Source: a virus
Direction: 5' to 3' (one strand)
Length of the DNA: 23,048 nucleotides
Virus record (IMG/VR): IMGVR_UViG_3300042321_000206
Coordinates: 1 to 23,048 of that record
The notes under the pieces: model-generated
Told to the model about the DNA's origin: nothing
Seen by the model: the letters and a program-made list of their open reading frames with translations, nothing else
Database searches by the model: none
Part shown: positions 1 to 6,279 of the stretch, one piece after another
Numbering within the stretch: position 1 is the stretch's first letter
Layout: every line of letters begins with the position of its first letter
Translations under genes and position numbers: made by a program

Positions 1-103
1 TTGCTAGTGTCTTAAGGTCTGACTCACCAGCAAGGAATAGTGCTACAGCAGAGGCTGCTGCTGCACGAAACCATGTTAGTGATAGTTGCTTGAATTGTTC
101 CAT
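1..103 (-). CDS. Holin-like small membrane protein (C-terminus cut by window edge)
   Basis: The first 34 residues are present and the gene runs off the left edge. The ATG at 103-101 sits 5 bases after a strong AGGAGG site. The protein begins MEQFKQLSLTWFRAAAASAV and continues with a hydrophobic stretch ALFLAG, then the polar segment ESDLKTLA. This matches the start of short actinophage membrane proteins often annotated as holins, in which an alanine-rich first membrane segment carries an LAGE(T/S)D turn before a second hydrophobic segment. The second segment would lie outside the window, so the topology cannot be checked. It directly follows the endolysin gene, as expected for a lysis cassette in which the holin lets the lysin reach the peptidoglycan. 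It could instead be another small virion membrane protein. Confidence 0.6.
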   Translation of the reverse strand, partial: MEQFKQLSLTWFRAAAASAVALFLAGESDLKTLA

Positions 104-108
104 TGTAT

Positions 109-114
109 CCTCCT
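109..114 (-). promoter_or_regulatory. Strong ribosome binding site AGGAGG of the holin-like gene
   Basis: The minus strand reads AGGAGG followed by five bases and ATG. It fixes the start of the holin-like gene and lies in the only gap between that gene and the endolysin (104-120). Confidence 0.75.
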
Positions 115-120
115 AGGGGA

Positions 121-612
121 TTAGGATTTTGTACTGTGCAATTTGCAGCAAGTACAAACTTCGGTTTTGTATGCCTTCTTAGCAGGCACAGGTGTTACCT
201 TTGCAATAATCTGATTAACAATCTTAGGTTGGTCTAGCCATGAAAACCAGGGAGAAGTATCGTTCCTGCAAGCATCAACAATAGAAATATGTAAATGCTT
301 ATTGTGAGGGTTACTCCCAGTGTACGGTCTGTTTCCTTGCTTAGCCTTTTCTTTAGACCAGATTTTGCCTTGAAAGATAAGATACTTAACACGCTTATCT
401 GCTTTAACTTTTTCAAAAATGTCAGCACAATCAATTCCATTCTTAGGGTCATGCGTTAAGTCAACGGCTAACCCTGTGTTGTGGTCTGAGTTAGGACTCT
501 GCTTCATGTGTGCAGCAGATGGCAGCAACCCATCACTAGCCTTTTTGCGCTTAGGGCGCAAGGCTGTTGCTTGTCGTAGCACTGCTATAGCAGCAGGTGT
601 TGCTTTACTCAT
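121..612 (-). CDS. Endolysin, VanY/peptidase M15-like metallopeptidase
   Basis: This predicted 163-aa peptidoglycan peptidase of the D-Ala-D-Ala carboxypeptidase/VanY (M15) type would cleave cell-wall peptides at lysis. Numbered from the ATG at 612, the zinc-site motif SxHxxGxAxD is seen as SDHNTGLAVD (H44, D51), and the second motif is HNKHLHISI (H106 and H108). Between them are D-K-R-V-K-Y-L-I-F and a GSNPH segment typical of actinophage versions. The C-terminal ~40 residues carry a proline/lysine linker and end in a Cys-x-Cys-Cys group. No separate cell-wall-binding domain is visible. The frame is open to a TTG at 639, but the ATG at 612 overlaps the stop of the upstream 29-aa gene (ATGAGTAA) and has GGGAAG six bases ahead, so I prefer it. 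Linkage to membrane proteins supports a lysis role. Confidence 0.85.
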   Translation of the reverse strand: MSKATPAAIAVLRQATALRPKRKKASDGLLPSAAHMKQSPNSDHNTGLAVDLTHDPKNGIDCADIFEKVKADKRVKYLIFQGKIWSKEKAKQGNRPYTGSNPHNKHLHISIVDACRNDTSPWFSWLDQPKIVNQIIAKVTPVPAKKAYKTEVCTCCKLHSTKS

Positions 613-694
613 CGTCATCTTCCCATTCTTCAAGGTCAATGTTTGGTGTTACTGGGTCCCACATTGGCTCAGGTAATATAGTTGTAAATCCCAT
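605..694 (-). CDS. Acidic 29-aa peptide of the lysis cassette, unknown function
   Basis: This short frame begins MGFTTILPEPMWDPVTPN and ends in a strongly acidic tail, EEWEDDDE. Its ATG (694-692) overlaps the stop codon of the 65-aa membrane protein by one base (TAATG), and its TAA (607-605) lies inside the first eight bases of the endolysin gene (ATGAGTAA). Both junctions are the close-coupled kind used throughout this window, and the frame fills an otherwise unexplained ~80-base gap, so I think it is a real gene. No Shine-Dalgarno site is obvious, so it probably depends on re-initiation after the upstream gene. I do not recognise a domain. It could be only a leader that couples lysin translation to the membrane protein. 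Confidence 0.6.
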   Translation of the reverse strand: MGFTTILPEPMWDPVTPNIDLEEWEDDDE

Positions 695-891
695 TACTGT
701 TTCTCACATAACAATTTATAGATGTCGTCTACTCGAGTCTCAACACGGTTCAATCTATCGGACACACTGCTGCCACCATTGGGCTTAAGTTCTGCTAGAT
801 AGTGCTTGACCATCCAGCGAATCATAATAGCAAATGCACCTATAAGTGATGTTATTGATAGGGCAAATGCAGCCCAGTCTTGTAGCGACAT
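694..891 (-). CDS. Small single-pass membrane protein with C-terminal coiled coil, holin/lysis-associated
   Basis: The 65-aa protein has an N-terminal hydrophobic segment at about residues 7-29 (AAFALSITSLIGAFAIMIRW). A basic turn, an NGGSS linker and a short amphipathic helix rich in charged heptads (VSDRLNRVETRVDDIYKLL) follow. This plan of one membrane helix, NGGSS and a coiled coil is common in small actinophage proteins encoded beside the endolysin, some annotated as holins or lysis accessory membrane proteins. Position next to the lysin fits a second holin or antiholin-like role alongside the protein at 1-103, but sequence alone cannot separate these. It follows the 666-aa tail gene by four bases and overlaps the 29-aa gene by one. 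A Shine-Dalgarno site is weak. Confidence 0.6.
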   Translation of the reverse strand: MSLQDWAAFALSITSLIGAFAIMIRWMVKHYLAELKPNGGSSVSDRLNRVETRVDDIYKLLCEKQ

Positions 892-895
892 AGTG

Positions 896-2896
896 TTATA
901 CCGTTCTAATGGTCAGAGAAATTATACCGCCGAAGCCAGTAAGTTTCTTATCGGGGGGAGTACTTGTGTTAAACAGTACTTGTTCAACAAGTACCTGTTG
1001 TGTTTCTCCCGTGCGAAAGTCTTGCCAAGACACAATGTCTCCATTGCTCTCAGCCGTTTCTAGTGCTGCTAGTTTATCGAAGGCTCTGCCTTCGTAGCCT
1101 ATAGTTGTGTTGTACTTGTCTGTTTCAATATCAAAGTTCATCAAAGGAACCTTGATAATTCTGTTACGTGGGTTAGCAGGTAGTGCTTTAAGTTGGTAAC
1201 CCTTAAATTCAGGACCCTTAGTATTGTCTGTTGCATCACGAAATAACACAAATCGCAAAGCAATTGCATCTTGTGGACCAGTTGGTTGTGTAATTGTAGA
1301 CTCAGGATTACCAATAGCAGCATCGTATGAGTTAACATCATAAACAGTGCCATCAAAGTCAACCGTTTGCAGGCTCATGGAGCCATAATTAAATGAACCT
1401 AATCCAACAATGCGCTTAAAGTGCTTGTGTTCTAATGTGTTGTACCTAATATAACCAGTAGTTAAGTAACCATTGGTTACTAATTCTGTAGGTGACTCTA
1501 AGTAAATTGCACCATCTGTTACCTTATAGGCTGTAGTAAATGTAAGACGATTAGTGCTACCCAAAAATGCTACACCTGTTGTGTAATGTTCTGTGCTTTG
1601 TTGTATTTGCAAATCGTTTGCGTATGCAAACCGCAATGAGTCTATTTCTGTTCCTAAATCAACACGAATAAGTCCACCATCTAAAGCACCTATGCCTGAT
1701 GCTGCCCAAATAAATTTATCTCTACCAGCAAAGTCATAGACTGGCTGTGATGTTTCAACAATAAGAGGACCATAAGTAAGAGAACCATCTTGGTCGTTAA
1801 CACTTGCAACTCGAATACCTTTATTAGTTCCAATGCACATATAGCCAAGATAGTAGTACAACTTTTCTACAATTTCACCAGCAGGTAGTTCTGCTGCAAC
1901 TACAGCAGATGTAAGCGTAGGCATTACACCAGTATTATCTAATGTATATTTTTGAATAGTAGAATAGATACCAGAATGTCCAGCGGTATAGATAGCAGGA
2001 CCAGAAGCAGCAACACTTGTATAATGATAGTTAGTATTTTGATTAGTAAATATAGGTGTAGGTAGTGTGGTTGCTACAGTAGTTAATTCATAAACAGAAT
2101 TGTTAACACACAAAACAATACGGTCTTTAATAAACTCCATTGTTGCATACTGAATTACAACACCAGTACCAGAAAACATAGGAGATGGAATGGTTGTTGT
2201 ATTGTCAGTTAATGCCTTCTTGTACATGTGGATTTTATTAGCGCCACCTTGAACCTTGTTGGTTACCCAATAAGCAAATACGCCATCGTCACATACAGCA
2301 TAAACTTTTTCATCAGTGCCACCTACGTATGCAACAAAAGGAGTTACTGTTCCATTAGCAGCAATTTTATCTATATGAAATTCATCATGCAGCAAAACAC
2401 CATTTGTGCTGCTCCATTGAATTGACCTAACATGTTGGTTAACATGTTGATGGTCTGTACCTATAATTGGACCAGTAGTTGCGTGTGTATTAACTACACT
2501 TTTAAGAAGTGTTACTTCTCCTTCATCAAATACATTTACCCCTTGACTGTCTGCAAAACGGTACGAGTTGGTAGAAATAGTTGTAGCATATGGGTTAGAT
2601 AGTGGGTCATAAAACTTGATACCTTTACCAGTATGAAATGAGTTTTGACTACGCAACCACCAACCAGTGAGCGACTGCTCACCTGGATTAGTCTGTGAAT
2701 CAAACTGTTCTTTACGAAACGGTGCAGTAGCACGCTCATAAGGGCGTTCATCTTTAATCCCTAAGAAAAACGGAATACCTGCAATGGCTACGTCATAGGC
2801 TATGCCAGTGTTTTGCCAAATAGTACCTGTACCAATACCAAGTTCAACAGCAATGGCGCGGGTAGCGCGACCATCCGTGATATCTCTGCCTGCCAC
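896..2896 (-). CDS. Tail protein with beta-propeller-like repeats, candidate receptor-binding or tail-tip protein
   Basis: The 666-aa protein starts with GTG at 2896, preceded by AAGGAGATACG; no ATG fits as well. The first ~110 residues contain a conserved-looking block with QFDSQTNPGEQSLTGWW followed by SQNSF and a glycine-rich segment. I associate this block with minor tail proteins of actinophages. Residues ~120-560 hold many short beta-strand blades with recurring aromatic/glycine patterns (VYAVCDDGVFAYW, IYTAGHSGIYSTIQKY, MCIGTNKGIRV, IWAASGIGALDGG), suggesting a beta-propeller like those used to bind surface glycans. The last ~90 residues form a separate domain with WQDFRTGE and a TGFGG(I)ISLTIRTV end. 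It comes after the fibre/adhesin genes and just before lysis. Virion tail location is likely; the receptor role is inferred. An enzyme function such as glycan hydrolysis is not excluded. Confidence 0.6.
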   Translation of the reverse strand: MAGRDITDGRATRAIAVELGIGTGTIWQNTGIAYDVAIAGIPFFLGIKDERPYERATAPFRKEQFDSQTNPGEQSLTGWWLRSQNSFHTGKGIKFYDPLSNPYATTISTNSYRFADSQGVNVFDEGEVTLLKSVVNTHATTGPIIGTDHQHVNQHVRSIQWSSTNGVLLHDEFHIDKIAANGTVTPFVAYVGGTDEKVYAVCDDGVFAYWVTNKVQGGANKIHMYKKALTDNTTTIPSPMFSGTGVVIQYATMEFIKDRIVLCVNNSVYELTTVATTLPTPIFTNQNTNYHYTSVAASGPAIYTAGHSGIYSTIQKYTLDNTGVMPTLTSAVVAAELPAGEIVEKLYYYLGYMCIGTNKGIRVASVNDQDGSLTYGPLIVETSQPVYDFAGRDKFIWAASGIGALDGGLIRVDLGTEIDSLRFAYANDLQIQQSTEHYTTGVAFLGSTNRLTFTTAYKVTDGAIYLESPTELVTNGYLTTGYIRYNTLEHKHFKRIVGLGSFNYGSMSLQTVDFDGTVYDVNSYDAAIGNPESTITQPTGPQDAIALRFVLFRDATDNTKGPEFKGYQLKALPANPRNRIIKVPLMNFDIETDKYNTTIGYEGRAFDKLAALETAESNGDIVSWQDFRTGETQQVLVEQVLFNTSTPPDKKLTGFGGIISLTIRTV

Positions 2897-2920
2897 CGTA
2901 TCTCCTTAAATTAAATTAAA

Positions 2921-3295
2921 TTATGCTGGTAATACTATTTCAACCCAAGACAGGGTTGGTTCATCCCAAGTGAAGAACTTTTCTTCTTCTGTTGGATAAG
3001 GAGTTGGTGCTTGCCACTTAGCATCGGCATCTAGTGTCCAAGAAGGGTATGGCTGAGGTGCAAAAAAGTGGTCAGCAACTGGGTCATAGGTATAACCAAT
3101 GCCAGCGTAGTTTTTACGGATGTTGCCATTGTAAGATGTCTGCACCCAACGGGTGTCATCACCTAATAGAGACTTACAGAACATAATGCCCTTAGTCTCG
3201 TTCTCTACCCCGTCAAGAAGTAGTTCATTGTTAGCCACAACGATTACCTGTGTGACTATATTGTTTTCATCTAGTTGTGCAAAGTGTGCCATCAT
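2921..3295 (-). CDS. Conserved tail-fibre-associated protein of the cyanophage/pelagiphage type, unknown function
   Basis: The 124-aa protein begins MMAHFAQLDENNIVTQVIVV and contains WVQTSYNGNIRKNYAGIGYTY, then short proline/aromatic motifs (PQPYPSWTLD, W-Q-A-P-T-P-Y-P) and an end with SWVE. I recognise this layout from a small protein widespread in marine cyanophages, T4-like and T7-like marine phages, usually next to tail-fibre genes. Its function is not established. The gene follows the glycine-rich adhesins by nine bases with AAGGGAGAATA ahead of two tandem ATG codons, and either could be the start (the second gives 123 aa). The context suggests a structural or fibre-assembly role at the tail. 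Confidence 0.65.
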   Translation of the reverse strand: MMAHFAQLDENNIVTQVIVVANNELLLDGVENETKGIMFCKSLLGDDTRWVQTSYNGNIRKNYAGIGYTYDPVADHFFAPQPYPSWTLDADAKWQAPTPYPTEEEKFFTWDEPTLSWVEIVLPA

Positions 3296-3304
3296 TATTC
3301 TCCC

Positions 3305-4177
3305 TTAAAATAAAATTGTTCCTGAACCTGTAAATTGATAAATATGATTACCCCCAGATGTAGAGTATGTGGGAGAACCAGTAGTTGCTCTTGCTGCATC
3401 AAAACTAGTTGGGTAGCGAAGAATAATTATTCCACTACCACCGTTGCCACCAGGATTTGCTGCAGTGTAACCCGCTCCACCTCCACCGCTACCTGTATTG
3501 TCAGTTCCAGAAGTTGGAGTACCACCGCTTGCACCACCATTACCTCCGCCACCTGCACCGCCAACACCAGGAGAACCAATGTAGGCTCCGCCGCCACCGC
3601 CTCCTGCTCGTGTTACAGATGAACCAGAGTAAGAAGATGCAGTACCTGCACCACCATCAGGATTAGCAACAGTTGCAGACACGCCAACAGCAGAGGCTCC
3701 GCCTCCACCACCAGCACGATAACTTGCACCAGTTGCACCAATACCGCCAGCAAAACCTTGACCTGCAATACCAGTACCACCAGAGGTATTAAAATAACCA
3801 CCACCACCAGATGCACCATTGGCTCCAGCGGTGTTTAATCCACCTCCTCCGCCACCACCATCTGAGGTGATAGAAAGAAATGTAGAAACACCACCAGTAG
3901 AACCAGTACCTCCAGGATTACCATTACCGCCAGCGCCGCCAGCGCCTACAGTTACAGTAAGAAATGTTCCAGAAGATACAGATAGACCTGTTGCTGTGCG
4001 ATAACCGCCAGCGCCACCTCCGCCACCACCAACTCCACCAGCAGTAGCATAGTTACCACCACCGCCTGCTCCGCCAGCAATAATTAAATAATCAACAGTT
4101 GCAGGCGGGTTAAATTTTGTATTACCAGCAAGCAGTGAGCCACTTTTAATTTTGTTTTTAATACTTGTAGCAGCCAT
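3305..4177 (-). CDS. Glycine-rich tail adhesin paralogue 3
   Basis: I place the start at the ATG 4177-4175, giving 290 aa (MAATSIKNKIKSGSLLAGN). It overlaps the previous stop as TAATG and has AGGTGG ahead. A longer frame to 4261 would run far into the upstream paralogue with an arginine/tryptophan-rich start unlike its relatives. After the ~20-residue anchor comes VDYLIIAGGAGGGG, then about 200 residues of glycine runs broken by short beta strands such as VTRAGGGGGGAY. It closes with SGIIILRYP and IYQFTGSGTILF. This is the glycine-rich fibre-tip/adhesin domain of many aquatic phages, thought to fold as packed polyglycine helices with exposed loops, as in the T-even gp38-type adhesin. It probably sits at a fibre tip and contacts the host surface. 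Confidence 0.7.
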   Translation of the reverse strand: MAATSIKNKIKSGSLLAGNTKFNPPATVDYLIIAGGAGGGGNYATAGGVGGGGGGAGGYRTATGLSVSSGTFLTVTVGAGGAGGNGNPGGTGSTGGVSTFLSITSDGGGGGGGLNTAGANGASGGGGYFNTSGGTGIAGQGFAGGIGATGASYRAGGGGGASAVGVSATVANPDGGAGTASSYSGSSVTRAGGGGGGAYIGSPGVGGAGGGGNGGASGGTPTSGTDNTGSGGGGAGYTAANPGGNGGSGIIILRYPTSFDAARATTGSPTYSTSGGNHIYQFTGSGTILF

Positions 4178-5019
4178 TATTCCACCTGTGTTTTCGCATA
4201 ACGAACAATTAAAATACCTGAACCACCTGTGCGTCCTGGACCAAAGTCTTGTCCACCGCAACCACCACCAGTGTTTGCAACACCGTTAGTTCCATTGTCG
4301 GTAGTGTAGAAGTTTCCCTGACCACCACCACCAGTACCGCCTAAAGAACCTGTGCTATTACGTTTTGAACCACCGCCACCACCAGCGTAGTAACCGCTTT
4401 CACCAGTAGATGTTGCACTTGCCCAAGAAGAAAATGCATTAGTTCCAATACCACCAGCGCCGTAATCTTGACCAACTGCTCCAGCGCCTCCACCACCACC
4501 GCCGTCGCTACTGCCACCGTAACCACCTCGGTTACCATAAGCAGCAGTTGCACCAGAACTTGATTGATTTGAAAAACCTGGGTTTGGTCCACCACCTCCA
4601 CCAGAACCACCGTTCAAACCGTTCCCATTAAAATTACCTGGGCGACCTCCGCCAGTTGCTGCTGTTAATGAAGCAAACGTAGAGTCGTTACCATTGCTAC
4701 CAGATGCACCACCTGCGCCAACAGTAACTGTTTTGTCTCCAGTAGAAAGCGATTGGTTTGCAAAATAAATTACTCCGCCTGCTCCGCCTCCACCGCCTAC
4801 GTCTGCTCTACTGCCTGCACCTCCTGCAATAACAAGTACGTCAGCAGTTAAAGAGTTAACAGTAATTCCAAGAGTTCCTGAACCAGTAAATGTTCGGTAG
4901 TAATAAGTTGAATCAGAACTTAAAGTTCCTCCAGTTACAATAGGTTTAGGTATAAAAAATGGATTACCAACAAGGAGACTGCGACTGAATACTCCAGTCT
5001 TAAGACTTCTAATAGCCAT
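4177..5019 (-). CDS. Glycine-rich tail adhesin paralogue 2, rearranged module order
   Basis: The 280-aa protein starts at ATG 5019 behind AAGGAGTAACA. The N-terminal anchor MAIRSLKTGVFSRSLLVGN matches that of paralogue 1 (SLKTGV...SLLAGN). Unlike its two neighbours, the strand module YYYRTFTGSGTLG lies before the glycine domain (residues ~42-54), and the protein ends bluntly after SGILIVRYAKTQVE. The glycine-rich core begins DVLVIAGGAG and has loops rich in Ser, Asn and Tyr that differ from the paralogues. The inferred role is the same as theirs: a surface-exposed host-recognition tip. The change of module order suggests it arose by recombination between adhesin cassettes rather than simple duplication. 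Confidence 0.7.
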   Translation of the reverse strand: MAIRSLKTGVFSRSLLVGNPFFIPKPIVTGGTLSSDSTYYYRTFTGSGTLGITVNSLTADVLVIAGGAGSRADVGGGGGAGGVIYFANQSLSTGDKTVTVGAGGASGSNGNDSTFASLTAATGGGRPGNFNGNGLNGGSGGGGGPNPGFSNQSSSGATAAYGNRGGYGGSSDGGGGGGAGAVGQDYGAGGIGTNAFSSWASATSTGESGYYAGGGGGSKRNSTGSLGGTGGGGQGNFYTTDNGTNGVANTGGGCGGQDFGPGRTGGSGILIVRYAKTQVE

Positions 5020-5028
5020 TGTTACTCC

Positions 5029-5937
5029 TTAAAATGTAATTGAACCTGAACCCGTAAATTGATAAATTGTAAAACCACCTGATGTAGTAACAGTTGGGCT
5101 TCCTGTTGTAGATGTAGCCGCTTGAGGTGCTTTAATAATTACAATACCTGAACCGCCTGCTGCTCCTGCAATACCGCTTAAAGGAGCACCGCCACCGCCA
5201 CCGCCACCTGAACCTGTATTAGTAGTACCTGCAGTATTAACTTGGTTATATGCATAACCATTTCCACCACCGCCAGAACCACCCGTACCTGCTGGTCCAC
5301 CACCACCATAACCACCACCTGCTCCACCGCCTGCGCGAGTTACAGATGTTCCAGTAATTGATGACGCTGTACCGCTGCCACCATTAGTTCCGCTTTGTGC
5401 TTCAAAACTGTTTTGACCAGCGCTACCTGCTCCGCCACCGCCAGTACCACCATTAGTAGTAGTTACATAAGAACCACCGTTGTTACCTTGTGATGGTGAA
5501 GTTGAAGGAGTATTTCCTGCACCAGTAGTTCTAGGCGCTGAACTTACTCCACAAATACCACCACCAGAGCCACCGTTAATACCAGTAGAATTAGAGGTCT
5601 GAGTACCACCTCCGCCACCAGCGGAGGTTAAAGAATTAAATACTGAGTTAGTACCAGATGCTCCAGGGAAACCGCTTCCAGCAGTATCTCCAGCACCACC
5701 AGCACCGCCTGCTCCAACGGTTACAGAATAAGAAGTTGCAAGGGCTAATATCTGAGAAGTAAATGACCTATAACCACCAGCACCACCACCTCCACCACCA
5801 CCGTAAGTTACGGAGCCACCGCCTCCACCGCCTGCAATAATAAGATAATCAACAGAAATAATTGGATTATAAAATTCATTACCAGCCAATAAACTAGATG
5901 GAGAGACTACGCCAGTCTTAAGACTAGAGATTGACAT
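5029..5937 (-). CDS. Glycine-rich tail adhesin paralogue 1
   Basis: The 302-aa protein begins MSISSLKTGVVSPSSLLAGN, then VDYLIIAGGGGGG and a long glycine-rich core with runs of up to eight or more glycines. The loops between runs are polar (for example TSNSTGINGG and NNGGSYVTTTNGG). It ends GGSGIVIIKAP followed by IYQFTGSGSITF, the same C-terminal strand module as paralogue 3. The start codon overlaps the previous stop as TAATG. The stop codon of this gene is itself part of the next gene's binding site (TAAGGAG). The inferred role is a variable host-recognition tip on the tail. The conserved ~20-residue N-terminus may be the point of attachment to the fibre or tail. Confidence 0.72.
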   Translation of the reverse strand: MSISSLKTGVVSPSSLLAGNEFYNPIISVDYLIIAGGGGGGSVTYGGGGGGGAGGYRSFTSQILALATSYSVTVGAGGAGGAGDTAGSGFPGASGTNSVFNSLTSAGGGGGTQTSNSTGINGGSGGGICGVSSAPRTTGAGNTPSTSPSQGNNGGSYVTTTNGGTGGGGAGSAGQNSFEAQSGTNGGSGTASSITGTSVTRAGGGAGGGYGGGGPAGTGGSGGGGNGYAYNQVNTAGTTNTGSGGGGGGGAPLSGIAGAAGGSGIVIIKAPQAATSTTGSPTVTTSGGFTIYQFTGSGSITF

Positions 5938-6263
5938 TAGACCGAAGCCTCGTCTCCAAACGCCTGGAAAGCAACGTTTGTTGTAGAAGCGTAGACAGAG
6001 ATTACATCTGTTGTTGCAAGTGTTAGACCTACTGTAATAATTGTTGAGTCAGATGCTCCAACTGTAATGTCATACCCAATGTAGTGCTTGTTAGCAATTG
6101 CTTCTCCTGCTGGACGTACTGCTAGTCTAAATGTTGCAGAAGTTGTAGTTAGGTTAGCAACTGAAATAGATGAAACTACCGCTTCTTTTGCAGAAGGAAC
6201 AGTGTATAGAGTTGTAAGTGTTGTTGCAGATGGGTTTACTTGCCCAAGTACTTTCTTTGCCAT
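5937..6263 (-). CDS. Conserved small beta-rich virion protein (MAKKVLGQ family), unknown function
   Basis: The 108-aa protein begins MAKKVLGQVNPSATTLTTLY and is composed almost wholly of predicted beta strands with Thr/Val/Ala alternation (VVSSISVANL, TFRLAVRPAG, HYIGYDITVGA, DVISVYASTTNVAFQAFG). I recognise this pattern from a small protein common in marine podoviruses and pelagiphages, encoded in tail-fibre regions. No biochemical role is known to me. It sits between the trimeric fibre and the glycine-rich adhesins, so it may be an adaptor or cap at the fibre. AAAGGA lies ahead of the ATG at 6263, and the stop overlaps the next gene by one base. Confidence 0.65.
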   Translation of the reverse strand: MAKKVLGQVNPSATTLTTLYTVPSAKEAVVSSISVANLTTTSATFRLAVRPAGEAIANKHYIGYDITVGASDSTIITVGLTLATTDVISVYASTTNVAFQAFGDEASV

Positions 6264-6279
6264 TATTTATATCCTTTGC

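Noticed and set aside
613-639. TTG start for the endolysin
   Set aside because: The ATG at 612 has a better-spaced site, fits the overlap with the 29-aa gene, and the extra residues are not conserved-looking.
4178-4261. Longer N-terminus for adhesin paralogue 3
   Set aside because: The 28 extra residues are Arg/Trp/Cys-rich, overlap the preceding gene, and hide the ATG that has a binding site and a TAATG junction.
3400-5850. CRISPR-like or satellite repeats in the ccaccaccacc-rich DNA
   Set aside because: Explained fully by glycine codons of three open genes; no constant spacer-repeat period.
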